From contig NZ_NBBI01000005.1 of NCBI RefSeq assembly GCF_002197685.1, forward strand, positions 62,001 through 126,000: a stretch of DNA of 64,000 bases, read 5' to 3'. The notes beneath the pieces are model-generated. The model did no database searches, was not told the origin of the DNA, and saw only the letters and a program-made list of their open reading frames with translations. This stretch comes from Sphingomonas dokdonensis. Lineage in GTDB: Bacteria > Pseudomonadota > Alphaproteobacteria > Sphingomonadales > Sphingomonadaceae. Below are positions 11,255 to 19,617 of the stretch, piece by piece (position 1 is the stretch's first letter; every line of letters begins with the position of its first letter). The translations under genes and the position numbers were made by a program.

Positions 11255-11422
11255 TCACAAACCCACCGCCTTCTGCAGCGCCTCGTTCATCCGCGCCTGC
11301 CACCCCGGCCCGCCCTCGCGAAACTTTTCGATCACGTCGGGATCGAGCCGCAGCATCACCTGCCGCGCAGCGGCGGGCGGCCGCGAGGAGCAGAGCGACC
11401 GCCGCCCCACCCCGTTCGTCAT
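11255..11422 (-). pseudogene. BrnA-type antitoxin remnant (C-terminal half)
   Basis: The minus strand encodes a 55-aa frame ending ARQVMLRLDPDVIEKFRE...GPGWQARMNEALQKAVGL. That block has the shape of the BrnA antitoxin C-terminal domain (PF14384: hydrophobic-xLRLDxDV...F+xxGxGWQxRxNxAL). Intact BrnA proteins are ~80-100 aa. Here the first ~20 residues are arbitrary and the only ATG falls inside a palindromic repeat, so the N-terminal half seems replaced by the repeat. An internal GTG or ATG at 11359/11356 would leave just the ribbon-helix-helix-like core. No BrnT toxin frame is seen next to it. Confidence 0.5.
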
Positions 11423-11511
11423 CCCCGCGCAGGCGGGGATCCATAACCTCCGAACCCCGGCGATCGTGAGCGCTGGCGTTTATGGATTCCCGCCTTCGCG
11501 GGAATGACGGC
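11417..11511. repeat. Paired REP-like palindromic element
   Basis: Two inward-facing arms: CGTCATCCCCGCGCAGGCGG then GGATCCAT, and ATGGATTCCCGCC...GGCG-type then GGGAATGACGG about 60 bp later. Each arm is a small hairpin and the two arms pair with each other. Related sequences recur in other gaps of the window. This copy has eaten into the antitoxin remnant. Confidence 0.7.
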
Positions 11512-11703
11512 AGCACCGAGGTCGTAACCAGCCCCGCCGCGGCAAAGCCGCGTCGTCAGTCGGCGCTTGGGCGCCGCTGGCCGGGCGCGCGCCGGTGCGC
11601 TCGTGCGTAGCTGCGCTACGCCCTCGCGGCGCGCGCCGCTGTCCTACAACCCCCGTTTCGGTATAACTCCCCCGTCCAGCAACCATCTGCGAGGACGAAA
11701 CCA
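11512..11703. other. Intergenic region, GC-rich, no gene seen
   Basis: It contains several short GC palindromes (for example GGCGCTTGGGCGCC and CCGCGGCAAAGCCGCG) but no conserved frame. GGCGC-rich arms could act as a terminator or repeat debris. The last ~50 bp would carry the promoter of the small gene at 11704. Confidence 0.35.
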
Positions 11704-11916
11704 ATGCCGCATCCGCTCCCCCTCCCCATCTTCACCGATGGCCCGATCACCGATGCGCATGCCGAGGCGGTGCGCCATTGGCAGTCGCTGGTCGACCGCG
11801 GCCTCATCGGCAAGCGCACCGAAACGCCGCCCGATGTCGCCGCCAATCTCGCCGCGACCGACCGCCTGTTCCGCGAGATCGCGCGCGATCGCCAGCGGCT
11901 CCAGCGCGGCTGGTAG
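11704..11916 (+). CDS. Hypothetical protein, 70 aa
   Basis: Begins MPHPLPLPIFTDGPITDAHA at an ATG with GAGGA about 10 nt upstream. The rest is a charged helical stretch (AEAVRHWQSLVDRGLIGKRTE, LFREIARDRQRLQRGW). The codon use is that of the chromosome, with strong third-position GC. No signal peptide or known motif. It ends 52 bp before the end of the convergent Lrp-type regulator. Function unknown; plausible but not certain as a gene. Confidence 0.45.
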   Translation: MPHPLPLPIFTDGPITDAHAEAVRHWQSLVDRGLIGKRTETPPDVAANLAATDRLFREIARDRQRLQRGW

Positions 11917-11968
11917 CGCACAGCAGCTTCCCGAAAGAAACCAGCCAGCCCGTCCGCCACGCTGACGC

Positions 11969-12442
11969 TCAGTCGTCGGCGTCCTTGATCGTCTCCATGG
12001 CGACAAAGGTGGACGTGCTGGCGACATGCGGCAGCACCGAGATCCGCTCGCCCAGCACCGCGCGATAGCTGCGGATGTCGCTGGTCCGGACCTTCAGCAG
12101 ATAATCGAAGCTGCTGGCGATCATGTGGCATTCCTCCACCTCCGGGATCGCCAGCACCGCGCGCCCGAATGCCTCCAGCGCCGCCTCACGCGTGTCGGAC
12201 AGCTTCACCTCGGTGAACGCGACATGCCCCTGCCCCAGCCGCACGGGGTCGATCACCGCGCGAAAGCCGCGAATGATGCGCCGGTCGATCAGCCGCTTCA
12301 GCCGCACCTGGCACGGCGTCTTGGACAATCCCACCCGGCTCGCCAGTTCGGTGACCGACAGCCGCCCCTCCGCCCGCAACGCCGCGATGATGCGCCGGTC
12401 GAACGGGTCGATCTCCTCCTCGTGCAATGAACCGCCGTCCAT
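11969..12442 (-). CDS. Lrp/AsnC-family transcriptional regulator, probable regulator of putA
   Basis: 157 aa. An N-terminal winged helix-turn-helix is visible: DRRIIAALRAEGRLSVTELA then RVGLSKTPCQVRLKRL. It is followed by the RAM/AsnC ligand domain (VKLSDTREAALEAFGRA, PEVEECHMIASSFDYLLKV). It is divergent from putA with a 122-bp gap, the arrangement of PutR in alphaproteobacteria, where an Lrp-family protein activates proline catabolism when proline is present. The role is inferred from the neighbour. Expected to bind the shared intergenic DNA and probably its own promoter. Confidence 0.85.
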   Translation of the reverse strand: MDGGSLHEEEIDPFDRRIIAALRAEGRLSVTELASRVGLSKTPCQVRLKRLIDRRIIRGFRAVIDPVRLGQGHVAFTEVKLSDTREAALEAFGRAVLAIPEVEECHMIASSFDYLLKVRTSDIRSYRAVLGERISVLPHVASTSTFVAMETIKDADD

Positions 12443-12564
12443 TTCGTCTCCCGCGACTTAGGTGATTAGGCCAAACGGTCTGCCCGCCCCGTCATCATAA
12501 GTCGGATCGACCGCGGCCGCCATGCTAAGAAGATGGCATCGCTTCTTCCCCCGGAAACACTGCC
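12443..12564. promoter_or_regulatory. Divergent control region of the Lrp-type regulator and putA
   Basis: 122 bp between two divergent start codons. It must hold both promoters and, if the PutR model applies, the regulator's operators. A TTAGGTGATTAGGCC stretch next to the regulator start is the only AT-richer patch. No clear -35/-10 pair could be fixed. Confidence 0.45.
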
Positions 12565-15500
12565 ATGTCCGACGCCGTCATGCCGCCGCTTTTCGCCCGT
12601 TTCGCTCCCCCGGTCCGCCCCGCCACGCCGCTGCGCGCTGCCATCACCGCCGCCACCCGCCGCCCCGAGCCAGAGGCGCTCGCCCCGCTGCTCGATGAGG
12701 CGGAGATGTCGGAAGGCGTGAAGGCGGAGGCGCTGCGCATCGCCACCCAGCTCATCACCGCGCTGCGTGCCAAGCACAAGGGGTCGGGCGTCGAGGGCTT
12801 GGTTCAGGAATATGCCCTCTCCAGCCAGGAGGGCGTGGCGCTGATGTGCCTTGCGGAGGCGCTGCTGCGCATCCCCGACGACGCCACCCGCGATGCGCTG
12901 ATCCGCGACAAGATCGCCGGCGGCGACTGGCGCAGCCACATGGGCGACGGCCGCTCCTTGTTCGTCAACGCCGCCACCTGGGGGCTGGTGGTGACGGGCA
13001 AGCTGACCAGCAGCGTCAACGATCGCGGCCTGTCCGCTGCGCTCACCCGGCTGATCGCGCGCGCGGGCGAGCCGGTGATCCGCCGCGGCGTCGACATGGC
13101 GATGCGCATGATGGGCGAACAGTTCGTCACCGGCGAGACGATCGGCGAGGCGCTGAAGCGCGCTCGCCCGCTGGAGGCCCGCGGCTTCAGCTACAGCTAC
13201 GACATGCTGGGCGAGGCCGCGACCACCGCCGCCGATGCCGAGCGCTATTATCGCGATTACGAGACCGCCGTGCACGCCATCGGCAAGGCATCGGCGGGCC
13301 GCGGCGTCTATGCCGGCCCCGGCATCTCGATCAAGCTGTCCGCGCTCCACCCGCGCTACAGCCGCGCGCAGGCCGACCGGGTGATGGACGAGCTGCTCGC
13401 CAAGGTCCGTGCGCTCGCGATCATCGCCAAGGGCTATGACATCGGCTTCAACATCGACGCCGAAGAGGCCGACCGCCTAGAGCTGTCGCTCGACCTCTTG
13501 GAAAGCCTGTCGTTCGATCCCGCGCTCGCCGGCTGGAACGGCCTTGGCTTCGTCATACAGGCCTATGGCAAGCGCTGCCCGTTCGTGATCGACTGGATCG
13601 TCGATCTCGCCCGCCGCAGCGACCGGCGCATCATGGTCCGCCTAGTCAAGGGCGCCTATTGGGACGCCGAGATCAAGCGCGCGCAGGTCGATGGCCAGGC
13701 GGATTTCCCCGTCTACACCCGCAAGATCCACACCGACGTGTCGTACCTTGCCTGCGCCCGCCGCCTGCTGGCGAACCGCGACGCGGTGTTTCCGCAATTC
13801 GCGACGCACAATGCGCAGTCGCTCGCGACGATCCTGGCGCTCGCCGGTCCGGCCTTCACCATCGGCGATTACGAGTTCCAGTGCCTCCACGGCATGGGCG
13901 AGCCGCTATATGACGAGGTCGTCGGCCCGGATAAGCTCGGCCGCCCGTGCCGCATCTACGCGCCCGTCGGCACGCACGAGACGTTGCTCGCCTATCTCGT
14001 CCGCCGCCTGCTCGAAAACGGCGCCAACTCCTCCTTCGTGAACCGGATCGCCGATCCGGAGGTCTCGATCGCCGATCTCACCGCCGATCCCGTCGCGCTG
14101 GTGCGGGCAGCGGACGCGCCGGGGCAGAAGCACGCCGCGATTGACCTGCCCGCCGATCTCTACCCGCGCCGCACCAACTCGGCCGGGCTCGACCTCGCCG
14201 ACGAGCGGACGCTCGCCGCGCTGGGCGAAACGATGCAGGCCGGCGCCCACGCGCAATGGCGCGCCGCCCCCGCCGATGGGGAGGGCACCGCGCGTCCGGT
14301 GCTCAATCCCGCCGACCATCGCGACACCGTCGGCACGGTGGTGGAGATGACGCCGCAGCAGGCCGCCGCCGCCGCCCGCACCGCTGCCGCGGCAGGCGCC
14401 GCCTGGGCCGCCGTGCCGGTGGCCGATCGCGCCGCCATCCTGGAGCGCGCCGCCGACGCGATGCAGGCACGCATGGCCGAGTTGATCGGCCTCGTGATCT
14501 GCGAAGCCGGCAAGTCGGCCGCCAACGCCATCGGCGAAGTGCGCGAGGCGATCGACTTCCTGCGCTATTACGCCGAAGAGGCGCGCCGCGGCTTCGGCTC
14601 TGCGCACCGCCCGCTTGGGCCGGTCACCTGCATCAGCCCGTGGAATTTCCCGCTCGCGATCTTCACCGGCCAGGTCGCCGCCGCGCTCGTCGCCGGCAAC
14701 ACCGTGCTGGCCAAGCCGGCCGAGGAGACCCCGCTGATCGCCGCGCAGGGCGTCGCGATCCTCCACGAGGCCGGCGTGCCCGCCGACGCGCTCCAGTTGA
14801 TCCTCGGCGACGGCCGCATCGGCGCCGCGCTGGTCGCCGCCCCCGAAACCGCGGGCGTGATGTTCACCGGCTCCACCGAGGTCGCGCGCCTCATCCAGCG
14901 CGAACTCGCCACCCGCCTGTCCGAAGACGGCACGCCGATCCCGCTGATCGCGGAAACCGGCGGACAGAATGCGATGATCGTCGATTCGAGCGCGCTGGCC
15001 GAACAGGTGGTGGCGGACGTCATCGCCTCCGCCTTCGACAGCGCCGGCCAGCGCTGCTCGGCCCTGCGCGTGCTGTGCCTCCAGGAGGAGGTGGCCGACC
15101 GCATCCTCGCCATGCTGCGCGGCGCGTTGCAGGAACTGCGCGTCGGCCGCACCGATCAGCTCACGGTCGATATCGGCCCCGTCATCTCGGCCGAGGCGCA
15201 GGCCGGGATCGAGCATCACATCGCCGCCATGCGCGCCACGGGGGCCAAGGTCGACGCGCTGCCCCTCACCGATGCCGCCGCGCACGGCACCTTTGTCGCG
15301 CCGACCATCATCGAGCTGAAGGATCTCGCCGATCTGAAGCGCGAGGTGTTCGGCCCGGTGCTCCACGTCATCCGCTACAAGCGCGGCGGCCTCGACGCGC
15401 TGATCGACCGCATCAACGCCACCGGCTACGGCCTGACCTTCGGCCTCCACACCCGGCTGGACGAAACGGTCGCGCACGTCACCTCGCGGGTTCAGGTCGG

Positions 15501-16182
15501 CAACATCTACGTCAATCGCAACGTCATCGGCGCGGTGGTGGGCGTGCAGCCGTTCGGCGGCCGCGGCCTGTCCGGCACTGGGCCGAAGGCAGGCGGCCCG
15601 CTCTATCTCGGCCGGCTGGTCCGCGGCGCATCGACCGACCCGGCGATCGGCGCCACCGTCGCCGACCCCGCCGCCCGCGATCTGGCGCTGTGGCTCGACC
15701 AGCAGGACGACGCGGCGGGCGCAGCCCAAGTTCGCGACGTGGCCGCATCCTCACCGCTCGGCACCGAAACGGAGCTCAACGGCCCGGTCGGCGAGCGCAA
15801 CCTCTACGCCCTCCACCCGCGCGGTCGCATCCTGCTGCTGCCCGAAACCCGCGAAGGTCTGATGGCACAGCTCGCCGCCGGCCTTTCGACGGGCAACGAC
15901 CTGGTGGTGGACGCCGCTATGCGGACGGACCTGCCCGCATCGGCTGCGGCGCGCGTCCGCTGGAGCACGGATTGGGCGAGCGACGGCCCTTATGCCGGCG
16001 CGCTGATCCAAGGCGATGCCGCTCGCGTACGCGACATGCAGCAACGCATCGCCGCGCTCGACGGCCCGATCGTGCTGACCCAGGCCAACGACTATCGCCT
16101 CGAATGGCTGGTCGAGGAAGTCTCCACCTCGATCAACACCACCGCGGCCGGCGGCAACGCCAGCCTCATGGCGATGACCTGA
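12565..16182 (+). CDS. putA: Bifunctional proline dehydrogenase / L-glutamate gamma-semialdehyde dehydrogenase
   Basis: 1205 aa. The proline dehydrogenase barrel (~170-480) shows FNIDAEEADRLELSLDLLE, RLVKGAYWDAEIKRAQ, FATHNAQS and the FAD-site region around NGANSSFVNRI. The aldehyde dehydrogenase domain (~560-1030) shows ISPWNFPLAIFTGQ, ETGGQNAM (Glu797) and the catalytic Cys831 in SAGQRCSALR. A further ~170 residues form the C-terminal domain typical of long PutA. There is no N-terminal ribbon-helix-helix, so it does not repress itself; the divergent Lrp-type protein is the likely regulator. It oxidises proline to glutamate at the inner membrane, feeding quinones and NADH. Confidence 0.97.
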   Translation: MSDAVMPPLFARFAPPVRPATPLRAAITAATRRPEPEALAPLLDEAEMSEGVKAEALRIATQLITALRAKHKGSGVEGLVQEYALSSQEGVALMCLAEALLRIPDDATRDALIRDKIAGGDWRSHMGDGRSLFVNAATWGLVVTGKLTSSVNDRGLSAALTRLIARAGEPVIRRGVDMAMRMMGEQFVTGETIGEALKRARPLEARGFSYSYDMLGEAATTAADAERYYRDYETAVHAIGKASAGRGVYAGPGISIKLSALHPRYSRAQADRVMDELLAKVRALAIIAKGYDIGFNIDAEEADRLELSLDLLESLSFDPALAGWNGLGFVIQAYGKRCPFVIDWIVDLARRSDRRIMVRLVKGAYWDAEIKRAQVDGQADFPVYTRKIHTDVSYLACARRLLANRDAVFPQFATHNAQSLATILALAGPAFTIGDYEFQCLHGMGEPLYDEVVGPDKLGRPCRIYAPVGTHETLLAYLVRRLLENGANSSFVNRIADPEVSIADLTADPVALVRAADAPGQKHAAIDLPADLYPRRTNSAGLDLADERTLAALGETMQAGAHAQWRAAPADGEGTARPVLNPADHRDTVGTVVEMTPQQAAAAARTAAAAGAAWAAVPVADRAAILERAADAMQARMAELIGLVICEAGKSAANAIGEVREAIDFLRYYAEEARRGFGSAHRPLGPVTCISPWNFPLAIFTGQVAAALVAGNTVLAKPAEETPLIAAQGVAILHEAGVPADALQLILGDGRIGAALVAAPETAGVMFTGSTEVARLIQRELATRLSEDGTPIPLIAETGGQNAMIVDSSALAEQVVADVIASAFDSAGQRCSALRVLCLQEEVADRILAMLRGALQELRVGRTDQLTVDIGPVISAEAQAGIEHHIAAMRATGAKVDALPLTDAAAHGTFVAPTIIELKDLADLKREVFGPVLHVIRYKRGGLDALIDRINATGYGLTFGLHTRLDETVAHVTSRVQVGNIYVNRNVIGAVVGVQPFGGRGLSGTGPKAGGPLYLGRLVRGASTDPAIGATVADPAARDLALWLDQQDDAAGAAQVRDVAASSPLGTETELNGPVGERNLYALHPRGRILLLPETREGLMAQLAAGLSTGNDLVVDAAMRTDLPASAAARVRWSTDWASDGPYAGALIQGDAARVRDMQQRIAALDGPIVLTQANDYRLEWLVEEVSTSINTTAAGGNASLMAMT

Positions 16183-16194
16183 CCACCCCTTCCC

Positions 16195-16222
16195 GTCACC
16201 CTGGCCTGGCGCCGGGGTGACA
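16195..16222. repeat. REP-like hairpin after putA
   Basis: GTCACCCTGGCCTGGCGCC then GGGGTGAC, a short imperfect palindrome 12 bp after the putA stop. It belongs to the same GTCA...TGAC-ended class as the other intergenic palindromes here and may serve as a rho-independent-like barrier, although no T-run follows. Confidence 0.45.
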
Positions 16223-16357
16223 AGCGGGCTACAAACACCCCTAGCTTTCCCCCGCCACATCCGCTAAGCGCGCCGGCTTCCAGACCACATTGCTGGAACG
16301 CTTGCGGGAGGGTGCGGCAACGCGCCCGTCATCACCGCTAAACTTAAAGAGAGTGAC

Positions 16358-16789
16358 ATGGCGAAGAAGATCACAGGCTATATCAAGCTGCAGGTGCCAG
16401 CCGGCGCCGCCAACCCGTCGCCGCCGATCGGCCCGGCGCTGGGTCAGCGCGGCGTGAACATCATGGAATTCTGCAAGGCGTTCAACGCGCAGACCGGTGA
16501 CATGGAGAAGGGTTCGCCCCTCCCCACGATCATCACCGTCTACGCCGACCGCTCGTTCAGCTTCGAGACGAAGACGCCGCCGGCGACCTTCCTCATCAAG
16601 AAGGCGCTGAACCTGAAGTCGGGCTCGAAGGAGCCGGGCAAGACCAGCGCGGGAACCATCAAGCGCTCGCAGCTCGCCGAGATCGCACAGGCCAAGATGA
16701 AGGACCTGAACGCGAACGACATCGACGCAGCAACGAAGATCATCGAAGGCTCCGCACGCGCGATGGGCCTCCAGGTTGTGGAGGGCTAA
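16358..16789 (+). CDS. rplK: Ribosomal protein L11
   Basis: 143 aa, the usual length. The N-terminal domain has [20 protein letters not shown] and [19 protein letters not shown], the flexible loop that contacts EF-G and thiopeptides. The C-terminal rRNA-binding domain includes [19 protein letters not shown] and [22 protein letters not shown] precedes the ATG. rplA follows 4 bp after its stop. nusG/secE, which often come directly before, are not here; putA is upstream instead. Confidence 0.98.
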   Translation: MAKKITGYIKLQVPAGAANPSPPIGPALGQRGVNIMEFCKAFNAQTGDMEKGSPLPTIITVYADRSFSFETKTPPATFLIKKALNLKSGSKEPGKTSAGTIKRSQLAEIAQAKMKDLNANDIDAATKIIEGSARAMGLQVVEG

Positions 16790-16793
16790 TCCC

Positions 16794-17486
16794 ATGGCGA
16801 AGCTCACGAAGAAGCAGAAGGCGATCACGATCGACGGCGAGAAGCTGCACGGCGTGGACGAGGCGATCAACCTTGCGAAGTCGGGTGCGACCTCCAAGTT
16901 CGACGAGACGATCGAAGTCGCGCTGAACCTCGGCGTCGATCCGCGTCACGCCGACCAGATGGTCCGCGGCGTCGTCACCCTGCCCAAGGGCACCGGCAAG
17001 ACCGTGCGCGTCGGCGTGTTCGCCAAGGGCGCGAAGGCTGACGAGGCTCGCGAGGCCGGTGCCGACGTGGTCGGTGCGGAAGACCTGATGGAAACCATCC
17101 AGGGCGGCAAGATCGACTTCGATCGCTGCATCGCGACCCCGGACATGATGGGCATCGTCGGCCGTCTCGGTAAGGTTCTGGGTCCGAAGGGCCTGATGCC
17201 GAACCCGAAGCTCGGCACCGTGACGATGAACGTCGCCGAAGCGGTCAAGGCCGCCAAGGGCGGTCAGGTCGAGTACCGCGTCGAAAAGGCCGGCATCATC
17301 CACTCCGGCATCGGCAAGGCGAGCTTCCCAGCCGAAGACCTGCGCGCGAACTTCGACGCGCTGGTCGATGCGGTGGTCAAGGCCAAGCCGTCGGGCGCCA
17401 AGGGCAAGTACGTCCGCAAGGTCGCGATCTCCAGCACCATGGGTGCCGGCATCAAGATCGACGTGACGGAAGTCGCCTCGGCCTGA
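16794..17486 (+). CDS. rplA: Ribosomal protein L1
   Basis: 230 aa from ATG 16794, with the GGAGGG near the rplK stop serving as ribosome site; the upstream in-frame ATG lies inside rplK. Typical segments: [57 protein letters not shown] (signature), and [19 protein letters not shown]1 forms the ribosomal stalk at the E site and in many bacteria represses its own operon by binding the mRNA leader. An intrinsic terminator 22 bp later ends the operon, so rplJL are transcribed separately. Confidence 0.98.
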   Translation: MAKLTKKQKAITIDGEKLHGVDEAINLAKSGATSKFDETIEVALNLGVDPRHADQMVRGVVTLPKGTGKTVRVGVFAKGAKADEAREAGADVVGAEDLMETIQGGKIDFDRCIATPDMMGIVGRLGKVLGPKGLMPNPKLGTVTMNVAEAVKAAKGGQVEYRVEKAGIIHSGIGKASFPAEDLRANFDALVDAVVKAKPSGAKGKYVRKVAISSTMGAGIKIDVTEVASA

Positions 17487-17507
17487 TCGCACGACGATCC
17501 GATAAAC

Positions 17508-17539
17508 AAAAAAGGCCGGGGGCAACCCCGGCCTTTTTT
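17508..17539 (+). terminator. Intrinsic terminator of rplKA
   Basis: AAAAAAGGCCGGGG, a GCAA loop, then CCCCGGCCTTTTTT: an 8-bp GC stem extended by A-T pairs and followed by six Ts. It is 22 bp after the rplA stop. Confidence 0.93.
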
Positions 17540-17643
17540 GTTGCCCGCTTGCCAAACGAGCCTGCCCGCCAAGCCACCGCTCGTTGCCCGCGCCAACAAG
17601 CACCAACGGCAATGAAGTCAATCCAAGGTAGCCCCAACCACCC

Positions 17644-17752
17644 CGTCATCCCGGACTTGATCCGGGATCCATGTCGCCGCGAGCGATGCGTTCCGAAGAA
17701 CAAGCGACAGCGGACGCGGAGGGATGGATCCCGGCTCAAGGCCGGGATGACG
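17644..17752. repeat. Paired REP-like palindromic element
   Basis: Starts CGTCATCCCGGACTTGATCC then GGGATCCAT and ends ATGGATCCCGGC...GCCGGGATGACGG. Two hairpins face each other across ~50 bp, and the outer ends are complementary. Same family as those at 20655 and 22041. Confidence 0.75.
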
Positions 17753-17872
17753 GCGCATTGCGTGAACCGTCATATACCCTTTTGACACTACACAACGACA
17801 CCGTCCCGGAAGTCATCCTCCGCCGGCCATACAACCGGCATAAGCGCGACAACGCGCCGCTCACCAACACCG

Positions 17873-17967
17873 CGTCACCCCAGCCCTGTGCCGGGGTTCA
17901 GGCTTCCGCGCACCCAATCGCGTAGGATGCGCCGGCCGCTGGATGCCGGGACAAGCCCGGCATGACG
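17873..17967. repeat. REP-like palindromic element upstream of the GH13 gene
   Basis: GCGTCACCCCAGCC...CCGGGGTTCAGG on the left and GGATGCCGGG...CCCGGCATGACG on the right. It is a diverged member of the same family. Its right arm contains the ATG at 17962, one reason not to use that ATG for the downstream gene. Confidence 0.6.
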
Positions 17968-18021
17968 AAGCTGGCAACCGATCAGCGTGAACCCATCCGT
18001 TCCCCCGGCGTTACGACCGCC

Positions 18022-19617
18022 ATGAGCGAGGGCACCCTCGCCGCCCCCTGGTGGAAGCGCGGCGTCATCTATCAGATCTACCCGCGCTCCTTTGCGGACA
18101 GCGACGGCGACGGCATCGGCGACCTTGCCGGGATCGAGGCGTATCTCAATCACGTCGCCAGCCTCGGCGTCGATGCGATCTGGCTGTCCCCCATCTTCCC
18201 GTCACCGATGGCCGACTTCGGCTATGACGTGGCCGATTACACAGGCGTCGAGCCGATGTTCGGCGATCTCGCCGCCTTCGACCGCCTGCTCGCCGCGGTC
18301 CATGCCCGAGGCCTGAAGCTGCTGCTCGATTTCGTCCCCAACCACTCGTCCACGCAGCACCCATGGTTCGTCGAGAGCCGCTCGTCGCGCGACAATCCGA
18401 GGCGCGATTGGTACATCTGGCGCGATCCGGCACCCGGCGGCGGCCCGCCCAACAACTGGATCAGCGACATGGGCGGCCCCGCATGGGAGCTCGATCCAAA
18501 GACCGGCCAATATTATCTCCACACCTTCCTAAGGGAGCAAGCCGACCTCAACTGGCGCAATCCTGCGGTCGCGGCGGCGATGACCGATGTCATGCGCTTC
18601 TGGCTCGATCGCGGCGTCGACGGCTTCCGCATCGACGTGCTGTGGCACATCGTGAAAGCTGAAGGGCTGCCCGACAATCCAGAGAATCCCGACTGGCGCG
18701 AGGGAATGGCCGGGAAGCTGCGCGTCCTCCAGCATCATTCGACCGACCAGCCCGAGGCGCACGCCTTCACCCGCGCGATGCGCCAACTCGCCGATAGCTA
18801 CGGCGAGACCTTGCTGGTCGGCGAGATCTTCCTCCCCCGCGACCGCCTGATGCGCTGGTACGGCAGCGCGGCCGAGCCGGGCGTCCACCTGCCCTTCAAT
18901 TTCGAGCTGATCGAGAACCCCTGGGATCGCGACACGCTCGCCCGCCTGATCGCGGAGTACGACGCCGCCATTCCCGCTCACGGCTGGCCGAACTGGGTGA
19001 TCGGCAGCCACGATGCGCCGCGCATCGCTGCGCGCGTCGGCGAGCGCCAGGCCCGCGTCGCCGCCATGCTGCTCCTCACGCTGCACGGCACCCCGACGCT
19101 CTACCAGGGGGACGAGATCGGCATCGGCACCGTCGACATCCCGCCTGATCGCATCCGCGACCCGCAGGATCTGCGCCAACCCGGCATGGGCCTCGGCCGC
19201 GATCGCTCACGCACACCGATGGCGTGGGACGCTTCGCCCAACGCCGGCTTCTCGTTCGGCGAGCCGTGGCTGCCGCTCCACGCCGACTGGCGCACCCGCA
19301 ACGTCGCCGCGCAGCATGCTGACCCGCAATCCATGCTGGCGCTCCACCGCCGCCTGCTCGCCGCTCGACGCAAACGCCCTGCGCTCTCGCTCGGCACGCT
19401 GGCGATGCACGATGCCGCGTCAGATGTACTTGCCTATGAACGCCGCTATGGCGAGGAGCGGTTGCTGGTCGTGCTGAACCTCGGCAGCCAGCCGCGCCGC
19501 GTGACGCTGCCCGACGGCACAGACGCGGGCCGCATCATCGTCGCAACGGGCACACGCGAGCGCTACGACGGCACGATCAATGCCGATGAAGGATTTGTCG
19601 TGGAGCTGACCCCCTGA
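18022..19617 (+). CDS. GH13 alpha-glucosidase / alpha-amylase family protein
   Basis: 531 aa from ATG 18022; the earlier in-frame ATG sits in a repeat. The barrel begins WWKRGVIYQIYPRSFADSDG. Conserved regions are DFVPNHSS, GFRIDVLW (nucleophile Asp205), LLVGEIF (acid/base Glu268) and VIGSHDAPR (Asp331). The YQIYPRSF start and the acid/base context fit the oligo-1,6-glucosidase/alpha-glucosidase subfamily that acts on short alpha-glucans, trehalose or sucrose. No signal peptide, so it probably acts in the cytoplasm. The stop overlaps the ATG of a GT4 glycosyltransferase (TGATG), so they form a coupled pair. Confidence 0.9.
   Translation: MSEGTLAAPWWKRGVIYQIYPRSFADSDGDGIGDLAGIEAYLNHVASLGVDAIWLSPIFPSPMADFGYDVADYTGVEPMFGDLAAFDRLLAAVHARGLKLLLDFVPNHSSTQHPWFVESRSSRDNPRRDWYIWRDPAPGGGPPNNWISDMGGPAWELDPKTGQYYLHTFLREQADLNWRNPAVAAAMTDVMRFWLDRGVDGFRIDVLWHIVKAEGLPDNPENPDWREGMAGKLRVLQHHSTDQPEAHAFTRAMRQLADSYGETLLVGEIFLPRDRLMRWYGSAAEPGVHLPFNFELIENPWDRDTLARLIAEYDAAIPAHGWPNWVIGSHDAPRIAARVGERQARVAAMLLLTLHGTPTLYQGDEIGIGTVDIPPDRIRDPQDLRQPGMGLGRDRSRTPMAWDASPNAGFSFGEPWLPLHADWRTRNVAAQHADPQSMLALHRRLLAARRKRPALSLGTLAMHDAASDVLAYERRYGEERLLVVLNLGSQPRRVTLPDGTDAGRIIVATGTRERYDGTINADEGFVVELTP

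Larger units (their letters stand above)
17540..18021. other. Intergenic region with two palindromic repeats
   Basis: About 480 bp without a convincing gene. It holds two REP-like elements (17644-17752 and 17873-17967), separated by an AT-richer ~120-bp stretch that may contain the promoter of the GH13 gene. No tRNA or conserved small frame was found. Confidence 0.5.

Noticed and set aside
11217..11507. A 96-codon plus-strand frame crossing the antitoxin remnant
   Set aside because: It runs through the palindromic repeat, has no ribosome site, and the minus strand carries the recognisable BrnA block.
13906..15729. Long antisense frame within putA
   Set aside because: putA motifs are unambiguous on the plus strand; the antisense is a GC-skew shadow.
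17644..17967. Possible CRISPR array in repeat-rich DNA
   Set aside because: The repeats are few, inverted, imperfect and unevenly spaced with no unique equal-length spacers and no cas genes; they fit REP-like palindromes.
18022..19617. Trehalose synthase or maltosyltransferase (GlgE-like) identity for the GH13 gene
   Set aside because: The sequence around the catalytic residues fits the alpha-glucosidase/oligo-1,6-glucosidase group better, and no other trehalose or glycogen genes are present.
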